A stretch of 45,357 nucleotides of DNA from Sphingobium sp. TCM1. Lineage in GTDB: Bacteria; Pseudomonadota; Alphaproteobacteria; Sphingomonadales; Sphingomonadaceae. Under the pieces are notes generated by a model. The model searched no databases and was not told the DNA's origin. It saw only the letters and a list, made by a program, of their open reading frames with translations. A program made the translations under genes and the position numbers. Below, in pieces: positions 27,399-36,564 of the stretch. Numbering within the stretch: position 1 is the stretch's first letter; every line of letters begins with the position of its first letter. The stretch spans positions 1 to 45,357 of the forward strand of contig NZ_LXVX01000024.1 of the NCBI RefSeq assembly GCF_001650725.1, in the 5' to 3' direction.

Positions 27399-27426
27399 CC
27401 GCGCTCCCCGGAAATCGCGAGCGCGG
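27399..27426. terminator. Hairpin between convergent genes
   Basis: CCGCGCT (27399-27405) pairs perfectly with AGCGCGG (27420-27426). It sits in the 40-base gap between the convergent LuxR gene and the dehydratase. There is no T run, so if it ends transcription it does so as a weak or Rho-assisted bidirectional terminator. Confidence 0.4.
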
Positions 27427-27431
27427 CGCCG

Positions 27432-28421
27432 TCAGGCCAGGCCGTTCAGAATGGCCGCATAATCGGCGGGATCGACATTGCTCCCCGACAGGACGACCGC
27501 GATCGCCCCCTCGCGCGCCGGAACCAGTCTTGCGAGCAGCGCGGCCAGCGCCACCGCCCCGCCCGGCTCGACCACCAGCTTGAGCGTCGAAAAGGCGAAG
27601 CGCATCGCGTCGCGCACCTGATCGTCGGTCACGGCGAGGCCGCTCGTCACCAGCGCCCGGTTGATCGGAAAGGTCAGCGCGCCAGGGCTGGGCGACAACA
27701 GCGCGTCGCAGATGGACCGCGCTTCAGGCGCGACCGTCTCGCGCTGCCCGCTGCGCAACGACCGGGCCGTATCGTCGAACCCGACAGGCTCGACCGTGTG
27801 AATATCGACATGGGCGGCAAGCGACTTGACCGCCGTCGCGATCCCGGCGGTCAGCCCGCCCCCGCCGCAACAGACCAGCAGTTGCGAAAGCTCGGCGCCC
27901 GCGTCCGCGGCCTGATCGAGGATTTCCAGCCCGGCCGTGCCCTGGCCCGCGATGATGAACGGATCGTCGAAGGACGGCACCAGCGTCGCCCCGCGCGTCC
28001 GGGCCAGCTCCGTCGCAATCTCCTCGCGGCTCTCGCGAAGCCGGTCATAGGGCACGACCTGCGCCCCGAGCGCGCGCGTATTGGCGATCTTGATGGCGGG
28101 CGCATCGGCGGGCATCACGATGGTCGCGGGCATGTCCAGCATCCGCGCCGCCGCCGCCACGCCCTGCGCATGATTGCCCGACGACCAGGCGACGACACCC
28201 GCCGCCCGCTCGGCCACCGTCAGCCGCGCCAGCCGGTTATAGGCGCCACGAAACTTGAACGAGCCGGTATGCTGCGCGCCCTCGAACTTCAGCAGCACGC
28301 GCCGGCCGCAGCGTTCGTTCAATTGTGCATTTTCGAGCAGCGGCGTCCCTATCGCCGCCGTCGCGATCACGCGCGCGGCGTCGACGACATCTTCGAGGCT
28401 GATGGCAAAATCCCGGATCAT
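27432..28421 (-). CDS. PLP-dependent threonine/serine dehydratase family enzyme
   Basis: The 329-residue fold-type II PLP enzyme has Lys56 in QHTGSFKFRGAYNRL as the cofactor lysine, the SSGNHAQGVA substrate loop, and the glycine-rich phosphate site CCGGGGLTAG. At this length it lacks the ACT regulatory domain of biosynthetic threonine deaminase. It fits catabolic threonine/serine dehydratase, serine racemase or 3-hydroxyaspartate ammonia-lyase; the sequence does not settle which. All release ammonia, which is in keeping with the nitrogen theme nearby. Confidence 0.9.
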   Translation of the reverse strand: MIRDFAISLEDVVDAARVIATAAIGTPLLENAQLNERCGRRVLLKFEGAQHTGSFKFRGAYNRLARLTVAERAAGVVAWSSGNHAQGVAAAARMLDMPATIVMPADAPAIKIANTRALGAQVVPYDRLRESREEIATELARTRGATLVPSFDDPFIIAGQGTAGLEILDQAADAGAELSQLLVCCGGGGLTAGIATAVKSLAAHVDIHTVEPVGFDDTARSLRSGQRETVAPEARSICDALLSPSPGALTFPINRALVTSGLAVTDDQVRDAMRFAFSTLKLVVEPGGAVALAALLARLVPAREGAIAVVLSGSNVDPADYAAILNGLA

Positions 28422-28692
28422 GCCCCATCCTTAGAATATGAATCGCCGGATTGGGAACCCGCCCCGCGCCAACAGCGATGTGACAGCCAAAGAATGGCCC
28501 GCACGACTGGCCACATTCCCTGTTCGGCCCGCTCCTCGAGACGTAGATCACCGTTTGCAGACGACGCGGGGGGCGGGGACCATCGTCGCGCGCGGCAGTT
28601 CGGACGTGACGCTGCGATAGCATCGCCAAAGGCCGCAGGCGGAAATTCGATACGGGCAGGCAATGATCGTCACATGATGCTATGACGGAGTT

Positions 28693-29691
28693 ATGAAACG
28701 CATCGCGCCCTGGCTGTTGGCGGTGGCGCTGCTGGCGGCGGCAGCGGCCGGATGGCTGTTTGCAGGACAGGCCCAGGACGTGACGCTCGCCCCGGCGCGT
28801 ATCGGTGACGCGGTCGAACTGGTCTACGCCACCGGTTTTGTCGAGGCCGAGCATCCGGCTACCGTCGCCGCGCGCCTGACCGCCCCCGTGCGGCAGGTGC
28901 TGGTCGATGAAGGCGACCGCGTCCGGCGCGGCCAGCCCCTGATCCTTCTGGATGACGAGGAACAGCGCCATGTGCTGCAACAGGCCAAGGCTCAGCGGCG
29001 CGTCGCCCTTCAGGACGAAAGCAGGACGCTGACCCTCTTCGCCAGGGGCTGGGTCACGCGGGCAGCCCGCGATTCGGCTGTGGCCGCGGCCGACGGCGCA
29101 AGGGCGGCCGAGCAGAGCGCCGCCGCGCGGCTGGACCAGATGGTGGTGCGCTCGGGCATCGACGGCATCGTCCTGCGCCGGGATGTGGAGCCGGGCGATC
29201 TGGCCGTGCCCAGCCGGACGCTGATGACCCTGGGCGATCCTGCGCGCATCCGCATCACCGCCACGGTGGACGAGCGCGACGTCCCACGCCTCCATCCCGG
29301 CCAGTCCGCGCTGATGTCGAGCGACGCCTGGCCGGGGCGTGTGCTGCGCGGCCATGTGCGGGACGTCACGCCAGGCGGCGATCCCGAGCAGCGGGCATTC
29401 CGCGCCCGGATCGTGACCGACGGCGCCATGCCCCTGCCGCTCGGCCTGACGCTGGAAGTCAATATCGTGACCCGCCATGCGGCCCGGACACTGCTCGTCC
29501 CGGCTGATGCCGTCGAGAACGACCATGTCTGGATCGTGCGCGACGGCCGCGCCCATGCCAGGGTGGTGCGTCCCGGCATCGCCGGATCGAGCGGGGTCCA
29601 GATCCTGTCCGGCCTGTCGCAAGGGGAGAAGGTCGTCGCCCGGCCGGACGGCAAGATAACCGAGAATATGCGCGTGCGGGCGACGCGATGA
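28693..29691 (+). CDS. Periplasmic adaptor (HlyD/MacA-like) of an ABC exporter
   Basis: The 332-residue membrane-fusion protein has one N-terminal membrane anchor (APWLLAVALLAAAAAGWLFA). The biotinyl-lipoyl half-motifs (VRQVLVDEGDRVRRGQPLIL and MVVRSGIDGIVLRRDVEPGD) flank a short helical hairpin, and a beta-barrel and membrane-proximal domain follow. It links an inner-membrane exporter to an outer-membrane channel. A weak ACGGAG site precedes the ATG. The stop overlaps the ATG of the permease gene. No TolC-type gene is present nearby. Confidence 0.9.
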   Translation: MKRIAPWLLAVALLAAAAAGWLFAGQAQDVTLAPARIGDAVELVYATGFVEAEHPATVAARLTAPVRQVLVDEGDRVRRGQPLILLDDEEQRHVLQQAKAQRRVALQDESRTLTLFARGWVTRAARDSAVAAADGARAAEQSAAARLDQMVVRSGIDGIVLRRDVEPGDLAVPSRTLMTLGDPARIRITATVDERDVPRLHPGQSALMSSDAWPGRVLRGHVRDVTPGGDPEQRAFRARIVTDGAMPLPLGLTLEVNIVTRHAARTLLVPADAVENDHVWIVRDGRAHARVVRPGIAGSSGVQILSGLSQGEKVVARPDGKITENMRVRATR

Positions 29692-30938
29692 GCGGGCAGT
29701 TGCGGCTGCTGGCGGGGATCGCCGCCCGGCACCTGGCGGGGCGCCGGCGCCAGACGCTGGTAGCGGTGAGCGGCGTTGCCGTGGGCGTCGGCTTTTTCCT
29801 GGCGGTGTCGGCGATGATGATCGGCAGCCAGAATGATTTTGTCGAGACGCTGATCGACGCGGCCCCGCACATCATCATTTCCGACGAACGGCGCAGCCCG
29901 CCGCCGCAGCCGGGTGTGCGGGCCTATCCGGGCGCCGCGATCGACCTGCGCCACTACAGGGTCCGCAGCGAAGTGCGCGGGCTCAAGGGCTGGCCCGAAA
30001 TATTGCGCGCCGTCAACGCCGAGCCGGGCGCCATCGGATCGCCCAGCCTGACCGGCGCCATCACCCTGCGCAGCGGCGGGCGGGAGGAAGCGCTGACCGT
30101 CATCGGCGTCGATCCCGCCATCGAGGAGAAAGTGAGCACGATCAGCGATCAGCTGCGCACGGGCCGTCTGCGCGATCTGGAGAGCACGCAGGGCGGCATC
30201 ATCATCGGGGAGGAAATGGCCGAGCGCCTGGGCATCGGCATGGGGGACATGGTCGGCGCGACATCGGCATCGGGCAAGAGCCGGTCGCTGCGCATCGTCG
30301 GCCTGTTCAAGCGCGGCCAGAGCCAGCTTGGCCCATCGGCCGGCTATGTGCTGTTGCGAGAGGCCCAGTCGCTGCTCGGCCGCCCCTTCATCATCAACCG
30401 CATCGGCGTGCGCCTCGCCGATCCCTATGGCGCGCAGCCGGTCGGCCGGCGGCTGGAACAGCGTTTTTCCTACAAGGCGGAAAGCTGGCAGGAACGGTCG
30501 GCCGATTTCCTCTCCTTGCTCGTGACCCGCAACGTCATCATGTACAGCGTCGTGTCGGCGATCCTGCTGGTCGCCAGCTTCGGCATCTATTCCGTCGTGT
30601 CGAACAGCGTTACCGACAAGCGCCGCGACATCGCGATCATGCGCTCCATGGGGTTTTCCGAGCGCGACCTGCAACTGATCTTCGTGTTCGAAGGACTGGC
30701 GCTGGCGGTAATCGGCATCATGGCGGGATGGCTGCTGGGCTATGGGCTGATGGCGATATTGGGGTCGCTGAAATTTCCGATCGCGGGCGACGACCAATAT
30801 CTGCCGCTCGACCGGTCGCCCCGCCAATATGCGATCGCCGCCGCTGCCTCACTGTTCGCCGGCGTGATCGCCGCCTGGCTCCCGGCGCGCAAGGCGGCGC
30901 GAGTCGACCCCGTCGACATCCTGCGAGGCGCGGTATGA
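29688..30938 (+). CDS. MacB/FtsX-type ABC transporter permease
   Basis: The 416-residue protein has an N-terminal membrane helix (LVAVSGVAVGVGFFLAVSAM), a large periplasmic MacB-type domain, and three C-terminal helices with the FtsX motif TDKRRDIAIMRSMGFSERDL. It belongs to the type VII (mechanotransmission) ABC class with separate ATPase and adaptor genes. The start and stop each overlap neighbours by four bases. Substrate unknown; the class handles lipoproteins, peptides and macrolides. Confidence 0.92.
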   Translation: MSGQLRLLAGIAARHLAGRRRQTLVAVSGVAVGVGFFLAVSAMMIGSQNDFVETLIDAAPHIIISDERRSPPPQPGVRAYPGAAIDLRHYRVRSEVRGLKGWPEILRAVNAEPGAIGSPSLTGAITLRSGGREEALTVIGVDPAIEEKVSTISDQLRTGRLRDLESTQGGIIIGEEMAERLGIGMGDMVGATSASGKSRSLRIVGLFKRGQSQLGPSAGYVLLREAQSLLGRPFIINRIGVRLADPYGAQPVGRRLEQRFSYKAESWQERSADFLSLLVTRNVIMYSVVSAILLVASFGIYSVVSNSVTDKRRDIAIMRSMGFSERDLQLIFVFEGLALAVIGIMAGWLLGYGLMAILGSLKFPIAGDDQYLPLDRSPRQYAIAAAASLFAGVIAAWLPARKAARVDPVDILRGAV

Positions 30939-31627
30939 GCGCGGTCATGCAGGCGGAGGGACTGTCGCGCAGCCTGGCGGGGACACCGCCGGTGACGCTG
31001 GTGAGCGACGTGGCGATCGCCATCGAGCCGGCCAGCTTCACCGCCATCGTCGGGCCTTCGGGCTGCGGCAAGTCCTCGCTGCTCTACCTGCTGGGCCTGC
31101 TGGACCGACCGACGAGCGGAACCTTGCTGTTCCAGGGGCGCGACATGAACCCGCTCGACGGGGATGCCCGCGCGCAGATACGGCTGGCCAGCTTCGGCTT
31201 CGTGTTCCAGTTCCATTTCCTGCTGCCTGAATTCACCGCACTGGAAAATGTGATGCTGCCGATGCGCCGGCTGGGACGGTTGCCGCAGGCGCAGGCGCGC
31301 GACAAGGCGCTGGGCCTGCTGGACGAGATGGGCCTGGGCGCCAAGTCCGGCAAGACGCCCGACCGGCTGTCCGGCGGCGAGCGGCAGCGCGTCGCCATCG
31401 CCCGCGCCATCGCCAACGATCCGGTGCTGGTGCTGTGCGACGAACCCACCGGCAATCTCGACAGCCAGAACAGCGCCCGCGTGGTGGACCTGTTCCGGAG
31501 CCTCGCCCATGATCAGGGGCGCGCGCTGGTGTGCGTGACCCATGATGCCGACGTCGCGGCCGCCGCCGACGTGCAAATTTCCATGCTGGACGGGCGGATC
31601 AGCGAAACCAGCGTCAGAACGCGCTGA
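30935..31627 (+). CDS. ABC transporter ATP-binding protein (MacB/LolD class)
   Basis: The 230-residue ATPase has Walker A GPSGCGKSS, the Q-loop in FVFQFHFLLPEFTALENVML, signature LSGGERQRVAIARAI, Walker B VLVLCDEPTGNLD and the switch His in CVTHD. Sequence and length fit LolD/MacB-type nucleotide-binding subunits. Third gene of the adaptor-permease-ATPase operon. It is convergent with the TauE gene, 9 bases away. Confidence 0.94.
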   Translation: MSAVMQAEGLSRSLAGTPPVTLVSDVAIAIEPASFTAIVGPSGCGKSSLLYLLGLLDRPTSGTLLFQGRDMNPLDGDARAQIRLASFGFVFQFHFLLPEFTALENVMLPMRRLGRLPQAQARDKALGLLDEMGLGAKSGKTPDRLSGGERQRVAIARAIANDPVLVLCDEPTGNLDSQNSARVVDLFRSLAHDQGRALVCVTHDADVAAAADVQISMLDGRISETSVRTR

Positions 31628-31636
31628 CAGCGGGCC

Positions 31637-32419
31637 TCACCCAGCGCGCATCGCGACATAGACGCCGACGACCATCACGATGAGCGCGAAAAGCCGCTCC
31701 AGCAGCCCCTTGCGCGCGGCGAGCCGTCGACCCATAGCCATGCCGATTGCCGAGCCGACCACCCCGCCCGCGACCATCACGCCCACCAGCCGCCAGTCGA
31801 CATAGCCCGACAGCGCATAGGAGGCCGCCGTGGTCAGCCCGAGCGCGGTGACGACCACCAGCGATGTTCCAACCGCATTCCTGAGCGGCATGGCGGTAGC
31901 CAACATCAGTCCGGGCACGATCAGGAAGCCTCCGCCAATCCCGAAAAATCCCGCCGCAAGCCCGACGCCGAGGCCAATGGGCACAAGCCGGGGCAACAGG
32001 GTGGCGGCCGTCGCGCGCGACAGGCGAACATCGGGCGCCTCCATGCCGCGCCTCTTCCCCATCATGGAAAGCCCCACGCCGATCATCAGCAGGCCGAACA
32101 GCATCAGCAGCTTCCGGCCGTCCACCGCCTTGCCGATTTCCGCGCCGATCGCGGCCCCGATGACGCCCGCCGCCGCGAAAACCGAGGCGCAGGGCCATTT
32201 CACCGTGCCCGCGCGGGCATGGCCGATCAGGCTGGCGGCGGCATTGGCGGCCACCGCGACCGCCGCCGTTCCGATGGCGGCATGGGCCGAGCCGACACCG
32301 ACCACATAGACCAGCAGCGGCACGGCGAGGATCGACCCGCCCCCGCCGACCAGGCCCAGGACGAGGCCGACCACCCCGCCCGACGCCAGCGCGGCGGCGA
32401 TCATGGCCGGGGGCATCAT
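31637..32419 (-). CDS. TauE/SafE exporter of the persulfide locus
   Basis: The 260-residue membrane protein carries the paired TauE motifs GLVLGLVGGGGSILAVPLLV and AGFFGIGGGFLIVPGLMLAT. It is the last gene of an ArsR-rhodanese-TauE operon (four bases after the rhodanese stop). In BigR-type loci the equivalent protein exports sulfite made from persulfide oxidation. This function is inferred from context. The start could be at 32419 or 32416. Confidence 0.9.
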   Translation of the reverse strand: MMPPAMIAAALASGGVVGLVLGLVGGGGSILAVPLLVYVVGVGSAHAAIGTAAVAVAANAAASLIGHARAGTVKWPCASVFAAAGVIGAAIGAEIGKAVDGRKLLMLFGLLMIGVGLSMMGKRRGMEAPDVRLSRATAATLLPRLVPIGLGVGLAAGFFGIGGGFLIVPGLMLATAMPLRNAVGTSLVVVTALGLTTAASYALSGYVDWRLVGVMVAGGVVGSAIGMAMGRRLAARKGLLERLFALIVMVVGVYVAMRAG

Positions 32420-32423
32420 CGCG

Positions 32424-32945
32424 TCAGGCGCCGAGCGCGCGGCGGTTCCAGGGCATCAGCCGCAGCAGCCTGGCCATGCCGCACCAGCCCGTCGCACCTG
32501 CCATCATCAGCCCCGCGCCGACAAAGGCGGACAGGCCGAAAAAGGCCGGAGCGACCAGAAAGCCCAGCACCACGCCAAGCAGCACCAGCCCGCCGGCCAC
32601 CAGTTGCACCTGCCGCATCACCTCGATCGGCTGGCGGCGATCGACTCTGGTCGGCAGGCCCGCCGCGCGCCAGCCGTCGAGCCCGCCCTCCAATATCCGG
32701 CAGGGCGTGACGCCCGCCGCCGCCGCAAGCGCCGCAGCGTTGGCCTGCGTCCGCATCCCCGACTTGCAATGGAAGATGATCGGCCCGGCGACACGGGGCA
32801 GATCGCCAAGGCGCGCCAGCGGCACATGGACCGCGCGCGCGATGCTTTCGCGCGCATGTTCGTCGGCGTCGCGGATGTCGACGAGCGTCGCGCCCGCCGC
32901 CACCGCCTGGGCCGCATCCTGCGGCGTGATGGTCCTGATCGACAT
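32424..32945 (-). CDS. Rhodanese-DUF2892 membrane protein
   Basis: The 173-residue protein has a rhodanese domain with active-site Cys60 in the loop HCKSGMRT. Two membrane segments (DUF2892, QVQLVAGGLVLLGVVLGFLV and the following helix) end the protein. YgaP is a similar protein. It moves sulfane sulfur at the membrane. I chose the start at 32945 because AAGGA lies about ten bases upstream, whereas an ATG at 32954 touches that site but overlaps the arsR stop (ATGA). Confidence 0.88.
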   Translation of the reverse strand: MSIRTITPQDAAQAVAAGATLVDIRDADEHARESIARAVHVPLARLGDLPRVAGPIIFHCKSGMRTQANAAALAAAAGVTPCRILEGGLDGWRAAGLPTRVDRRQPIEVMRQVQLVAGGLVLLGVVLGFLVAPAFFGLSAFVGAGLMMAGATGWCGMARLLRLMPWNRRALGA

Positions 32946-32950
32946 TGGGG

Positions 32951-33265
32951 TCATTCCTTGCAGAAGATGGTATAAAGACTGGCGAGCAATTCCTCCGTCC
33001 GGGGATCGGCAATGCGGTACCAGAGCGTCTGGCTTTCCCGCCGAAAGGCGACCAGCCCCTCCTCGCGCATCCGGGCGAGATGCTGCGACAGGGCGGATTG
33101 CGACAAGCCCACGTCGCGCGCGAGGTCGGTCACGGTCATCTCGCCATGTTCAACCAGCTTGCACAGCACCATCAGGCGCCGGACATTGCCCATCGCTTTC
33201 AACAGGGTCGACACCTCCCCCGCCTTCTTCTCGAAAGTGGAAAGGTCCATCGGCGGCCGGATCAT
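32951..33265 (-). CDS. BigR/SqrR-type ArsR-family persulfide-sensing repressor
   Basis: The 104-residue winged-helix protein has the ArsR recognition helix LSQSALSQHLARMREEGLV. It has two Cys, Cys35 (VLCKLVEHGE) and Cys102 (YTIFCKE), placed as the dithiol pair of BigR and SqrR that forms a tetrasulfide link with persulfides and releases DNA. It is not a metal-sensing type: the usual CxC motif is absent. It is the first gene of the operon and divergent from the MBL hydrolase, with an operator between them. Confidence 0.9.
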   Translation of the reverse strand: MIRPPMDLSTFEKKAGEVSTLLKAMGNVRRLMVLCKLVEHGEMTVTDLARDVGLSQSALSQHLARMREEGLVAFRRESQTLWYRIADPRTEELLASLYTIFCKE

Positions 33266-33276
33266 TGCGCTACTCC

Positions 33277-33292
33277 ATTAGGTATTGCTAAT
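33277..33292. promoter_or_regulatory. Candidate BigR operator
   Basis: ATTAG, six bases, then CTAAT form a perfect 5-base inverted repeat in the divergent promoter region, surrounded by unusually AT-rich DNA (TTTAGTAAATAATAATATG to the right). BigR operators in other bacteria are AT-rich palindromes in this position. Binding is inferred. Confidence 0.65.
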
Positions 33293-33335
33293 TTAGTAAA
33301 TAATAATATGTTGTCAAGCATCACAGGAGAAGAGC

Positions 33336-34208
33336 ATGGAACCGCAACCCCTGATCGAAGCCTTTTTCGACGAAGCGACCTTCACGGTCAGCTATCTGGT
33401 CGCCGATCCCCAGACGCGCGAGGCCGCCGTGATCGACCCGGTGATGGACTTCGACATCGCCAGCGGAGAGGCGGATAGCCGATCGGCCGAACGGATGCTG
33501 GCCTTTGCTCAGGACCGGGGCTGGCGGATCGCCATGGTGCTGGAAACCCACGCCCATGCCGATCATCTGTCGGCCGCGCCCTTCATCAAGGCCAGGACCG
33601 GCGCGCCAATCGGCATCGGCGAGCATATCCGCGACGTGCAGAAGATCTTCCGCCCGATCTTCGGACAGGAGGGCGCGCAGGGCGACGGCGCGGATTTCGA
33701 CCGGCTATTCCGCGATGGAGAGCAGTTTTCGGTCGGAGCGCTGCGCTTCACGGTGCTGCATGTTCCCGGCCATACGCCGGCCGACATCGCCTATCTGGTC
33801 GGCGACGCCGCCTTTGTCGGCGATACGCTGTTCATGCCGGACTATGGCACGGCCCGCGCCGATTTTCCCGGCGGCGACGCCCGCACCCTCTATCGCTCGA
33901 TCCGCAGGCTGCTCAGCCTGCCCGGCGACACGCGCCTGTTCCTTTGCCATGACTATAAGGCGCCGGGCCGCAGTGAATATCGCTGGGAAACGACGGTCGC
34001 CGAAGAACGGCAAGCCAGCGTCCATGTGCATGACGGGGTGGATGAGGACAGCTTCGTCGCGATGCGCGAGGCGCGCGACGCCACGCTGGCGGTGCCCAGG
34101 CTGCTGCTGCCCGCGATCCAGGTCAATATCCATGCCGGCCGCTTCCCGGAGGCGGAGGACAATGGCGTGCGCTATCTGAAGATTCCGGTGACGATGAAAC
34201 AGGGCTGA
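33336..34208 (+). CDS. blh: MBL-fold persulfide dioxygenase-like hydrolase (Blh)
   Basis: The 290-residue metallo-beta-lactamase-fold protein has the metal motif THAHADH (His72, His74, Asp76, His77), HVPGHTPADI, GDTLF and CHDYK. This matches BigR-linked Blh (ETHE1/persulfide dioxygenase clade), which oxidises glutathione persulfide to sulfite using one iron. The rhodanese and TauE genes across the operator handle sulfur transfer and sulfite export. An AGGAG site precedes the ATG. Confidence 0.92.
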   Translation: MEPQPLIEAFFDEATFTVSYLVADPQTREAAVIDPVMDFDIASGEADSRSAERMLAFAQDRGWRIAMVLETHAHADHLSAAPFIKARTGAPIGIGEHIRDVQKIFRPIFGQEGAQGDGADFDRLFRDGEQFSVGALRFTVLHVPGHTPADIAYLVGDAAFVGDTLFMPDYGTARADFPGGDARTLYRSIRRLLSLPGDTRLFLCHDYKAPGRSEYRWETTVAEERQASVHVHDGVDEDSFVAMREARDATLAVPRLLLPAIQVNIHAGRFPEAEDNGVRYLKIPVTMKQG

Positions 34209-34279
34209 TCGCGGCACATGTCCATGGCCGCATCCCGCCAGCGTTTCCAGATTTCGCCGCTTTCGTGCAAGAAGGCTCC

Positions 34280-35524
34280 ATGTCCGACATCGCCCAGCCC
34301 TATCTGTCGATGATCGCCGCGATCGCGGTCGGATTGCTCGTAGGGCTGGAACGCGGCTGGGCGCAGCGCGACCTGGGCAAGGGCCGTCGGGTGGCGGGCT
34401 TCCGGACCTTCGGCCTGATCGGTCTGCTGGGCGGCATCGGCGGGCTGGCCCCCGACGGCATGGCCGCCGCGATCGGCATCGGCGTCGCGGCCATCCTCGC
34501 CATCGGCTATGCCCGGAGCGCCGACCCCGACCATCTGTCAGCGACCACGACGCTCGCTGCTCTCGTAACCTTCGGCGCCAGCTTCTGCGCGACGCGGCTT
34601 TCCCCCGCGCTCGGCCTCGCGACGGGCGCGGCGACCTTCGCGATCCTGAGCGCGCGACAATCAATGCACGCCCTGCTGCGGGGCATGGACGAAAGCGAGA
34701 TCGAGGGCGTATCTCGCTTCCTGCTGGTCGCGCTCATCATCCTGCCGCTGCTGCCCGATGCCGCCTATGGCCCCTATGACGCCTGGAATCCCCGCAAGAT
34801 CTGGATGTTGGTGGTGTTCGTGATGGGCCTGTCCTTTGCGGGCTATGCCATCGCGCGCCGTTTCGGGCGTGACCGAGGCATATTGCTGGTGGCGCTGACC
34901 GGCGCCATCGTCTCCTCCACCGCAGTGACCGCCGATTATGCGCGACGCCTGCGCGACGAGCCGGAGGCGCGCGGGATATTGTCGGCGGGCATTGCGGTCG
35001 CGTCCATCGTCATGTTCGTGCGAGTCCAACTCGTGGCGTTCGCCCTGATCCCGCGCGCGGTTCCGACCCTGGCGCTGACGATGGCCCCCGCGACGCTGGT
35101 GGCCGTCGCCTTCGCCCTGATCGCCTGGCGTCGGCACGGCGCCGGTGGCGATGGCGTGTCGATTTCCAATCCTCTCGGCTTCGGGCCTGCGCTCCTGCTG
35201 GCGGCGCTGGTGGCGGGCCTGTCGCTCGCCGCGCGCTGGGCGCTGGAGCATTTCGGTCAGGAGGGCATGGCAGTGGTCCTGACCCTGACCGGCATAACGG
35301 ACGTGGATGCAGCGGTCATGACCATGGCCGGACTGCCATCCGATCTGCTCGACGATCATGTCGCCGGCCTCATCCTGGGCGCGGCCGTGCTCGCCAATAC
35401 CGGTGCCAAGGCGGTGATGACGATGGTCATCGGCTGGGGGCATGGCGGCATCCGGGCGGCCCTGCCGCTGCTCGCCGCCCTGGCGGCGGCAGCCGTCAGC
35501 CTCGCCGCCTGGGCGACGATATAG
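34280..35524 (+). CDS. MgtC/SapB and DUF4010 domain membrane protein
   Basis: The 414-residue, multi-helix membrane protein begins with an MgtC-like half (IAAIAVGLLVGLERGWAQRD, VAGFRTFGLIGLLGGIGGLA). It continues as DUF4010 (LVALTGAIVSSTAVTADYAR; TLTGITDVDAAVMTMAGLPS). Function of the fused family is unknown; MgtC itself acts in Mg2+ limitation and ATP-synthase control. The ATG at 34280 has AAGAAGG upstream and is preferred over GTG at 34265. Confidence 0.9.
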   Translation: MSDIAQPYLSMIAAIAVGLLVGLERGWAQRDLGKGRRVAGFRTFGLIGLLGGIGGLAPDGMAAAIGIGVAAILAIGYARSADPDHLSATTTLAALVTFGASFCATRLSPALGLATGAATFAILSARQSMHALLRGMDESEIEGVSRFLLVALIILPLLPDAAYGPYDAWNPRKIWMLVVFVMGLSFAGYAIARRFGRDRGILLVALTGAIVSSTAVTADYARRLRDEPEARGILSAGIAVASIVMFVRVQLVAFALIPRAVPTLALTMAPATLVAVAFALIAWRRHGAGGDGVSISNPLGFGPALLLAALVAGLSLAARWALEHFGQEGMAVVLTLTGITDVDAAVMTMAGLPSDLLDDHVAGLILGAAVLANTGAKAVMTMVIGWGHGGIRAALPLLAALAAAAVSLAAWATI

Positions 35525-36564
35525 ACGACCGGGACGTCGCCGTCCGGACAAGGAGACGCCTCGCCGGATCATCGACTGGCGCGGCGCGTCTCTTGGAGCT
35601 TGGGAATGGTGCGCTTACGGGACTCATAAGGCGACCCTATCATCCTCAATAAGCTGGATAAACTGTCGAAGCGGGTGATGAAGGCCCCCGCACAAGCCCC
35701 CAAAAAAATTACGAGCCATTTCGCCACGAATTCGAGTCCTGCGGTCGCTTCACCCCTGATTCTTGCGCACAGTTCGAGTTGCTTTTCTTGGCATTTTATC
35801 GCCGACCTCGATCCATCCCGGACGCTTAGCGACAGGTTATCGATACCGAGGTGCCAACCACCCGGTTTCCGGCATCTCGCGACCAAGCCCGGTCGTTCAA
35901 CACACCTACCATGAGCGTCTGCTCCTGACAGAACTTGCCGTATGGTTGTCAAAAAGCGGACGGTAAGCAATGCGCCAAAAAGTCGATCGTTCAACATCGC
36001 CGCGGTGCTGCCCTAAAACCGACGTTCGTTCCGTTGGGAACCTACGGCATCTCCCGCCCAATCACGGTCGTTCAACGCCGGATCTGCCGAGCCCAAAAGC
36101 TCACGTCCGTTAAACACGCGCAACTGACCGACGTGCGCCAGTTATTGCGGGCGTGATGCTCCCTGGGCGCGGATGAATCCATGCGACAACAGGGCGAGCG
36201 AGCCTCTTCATCGTGCGTAGCGTTGATCTGAAGATGGTCGGAAACATGAAGGTGTCGGCATACTCTCTGACCTCGACGATCTTACCTTCCGCACTGTGAC
36301 GAGCATGTAGTAATGGCAGGAGAGCGCGCCTCGGCAGCGGCTTTCTCTCCTCTCGAGGGTCATACCTAATACGGTCATTTCCCGTCCATCAAGCAGGACT
36401 CGACTAAATATCGGCCAGAAGGTAAGTAAAAGCTAGCGACGTTCCCTCTTTCTTGCGATTCCCCTAACTCTGATACGTGCCGAACCCGCTTTAAGCGTCT
36501 GCACTTCTGGAATACGATAAAAATTTCATTCTCGACCCGAGTATTCGTACCGAGCCGCCTCGAC
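35525..36564. other. Gene-poor, lower-GC stretch at the start of the accessory region
   Basis: No convincing gene lies here. CCGGGACG (35529-35536) and CGTCCGG (35541-35547) form a bulged hairpin right after the DUF4010 stop and may end transcription. The word TCGTTCAAC recurs three times (see the repeat entry). The reverse-strand open frame 35569-35997 has one hydrophobic stretch but no ribosome binding site or recognisable domain, and spans the repeats. I see no tRNA. Confidence 0.55.
35891..36076. repeat. Dispersed TCGTTCAAC words
   Basis: GGTCGTTCAAC (35891-35901), GATCGTTCAAC (35985-35995) and GGTCGTTCAAC (36066-36076) recur at 94 and 81 bases. Related words (ACGTTCGTTCC, ACGTCCGTTAAAC) lie between or after them. 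The intervening sequences are unrelated and of uneven length. Confidence 0.5.

Noticed and set aside
35569..35997. 142-codon reverse open frame with one hydrophobic stretch
   Set aside because: No ribosome binding site or family resemblance, and it overlaps the dispersed TCGTTCAAC words, so it is probably chance.
35891..36076. CRISPR-like reading of the TCGTTCAAC repeats
   Set aside because: Repeats are only about 11 bases, the gaps are long and uneven (about 70-83 bases), and no cas genes are present.
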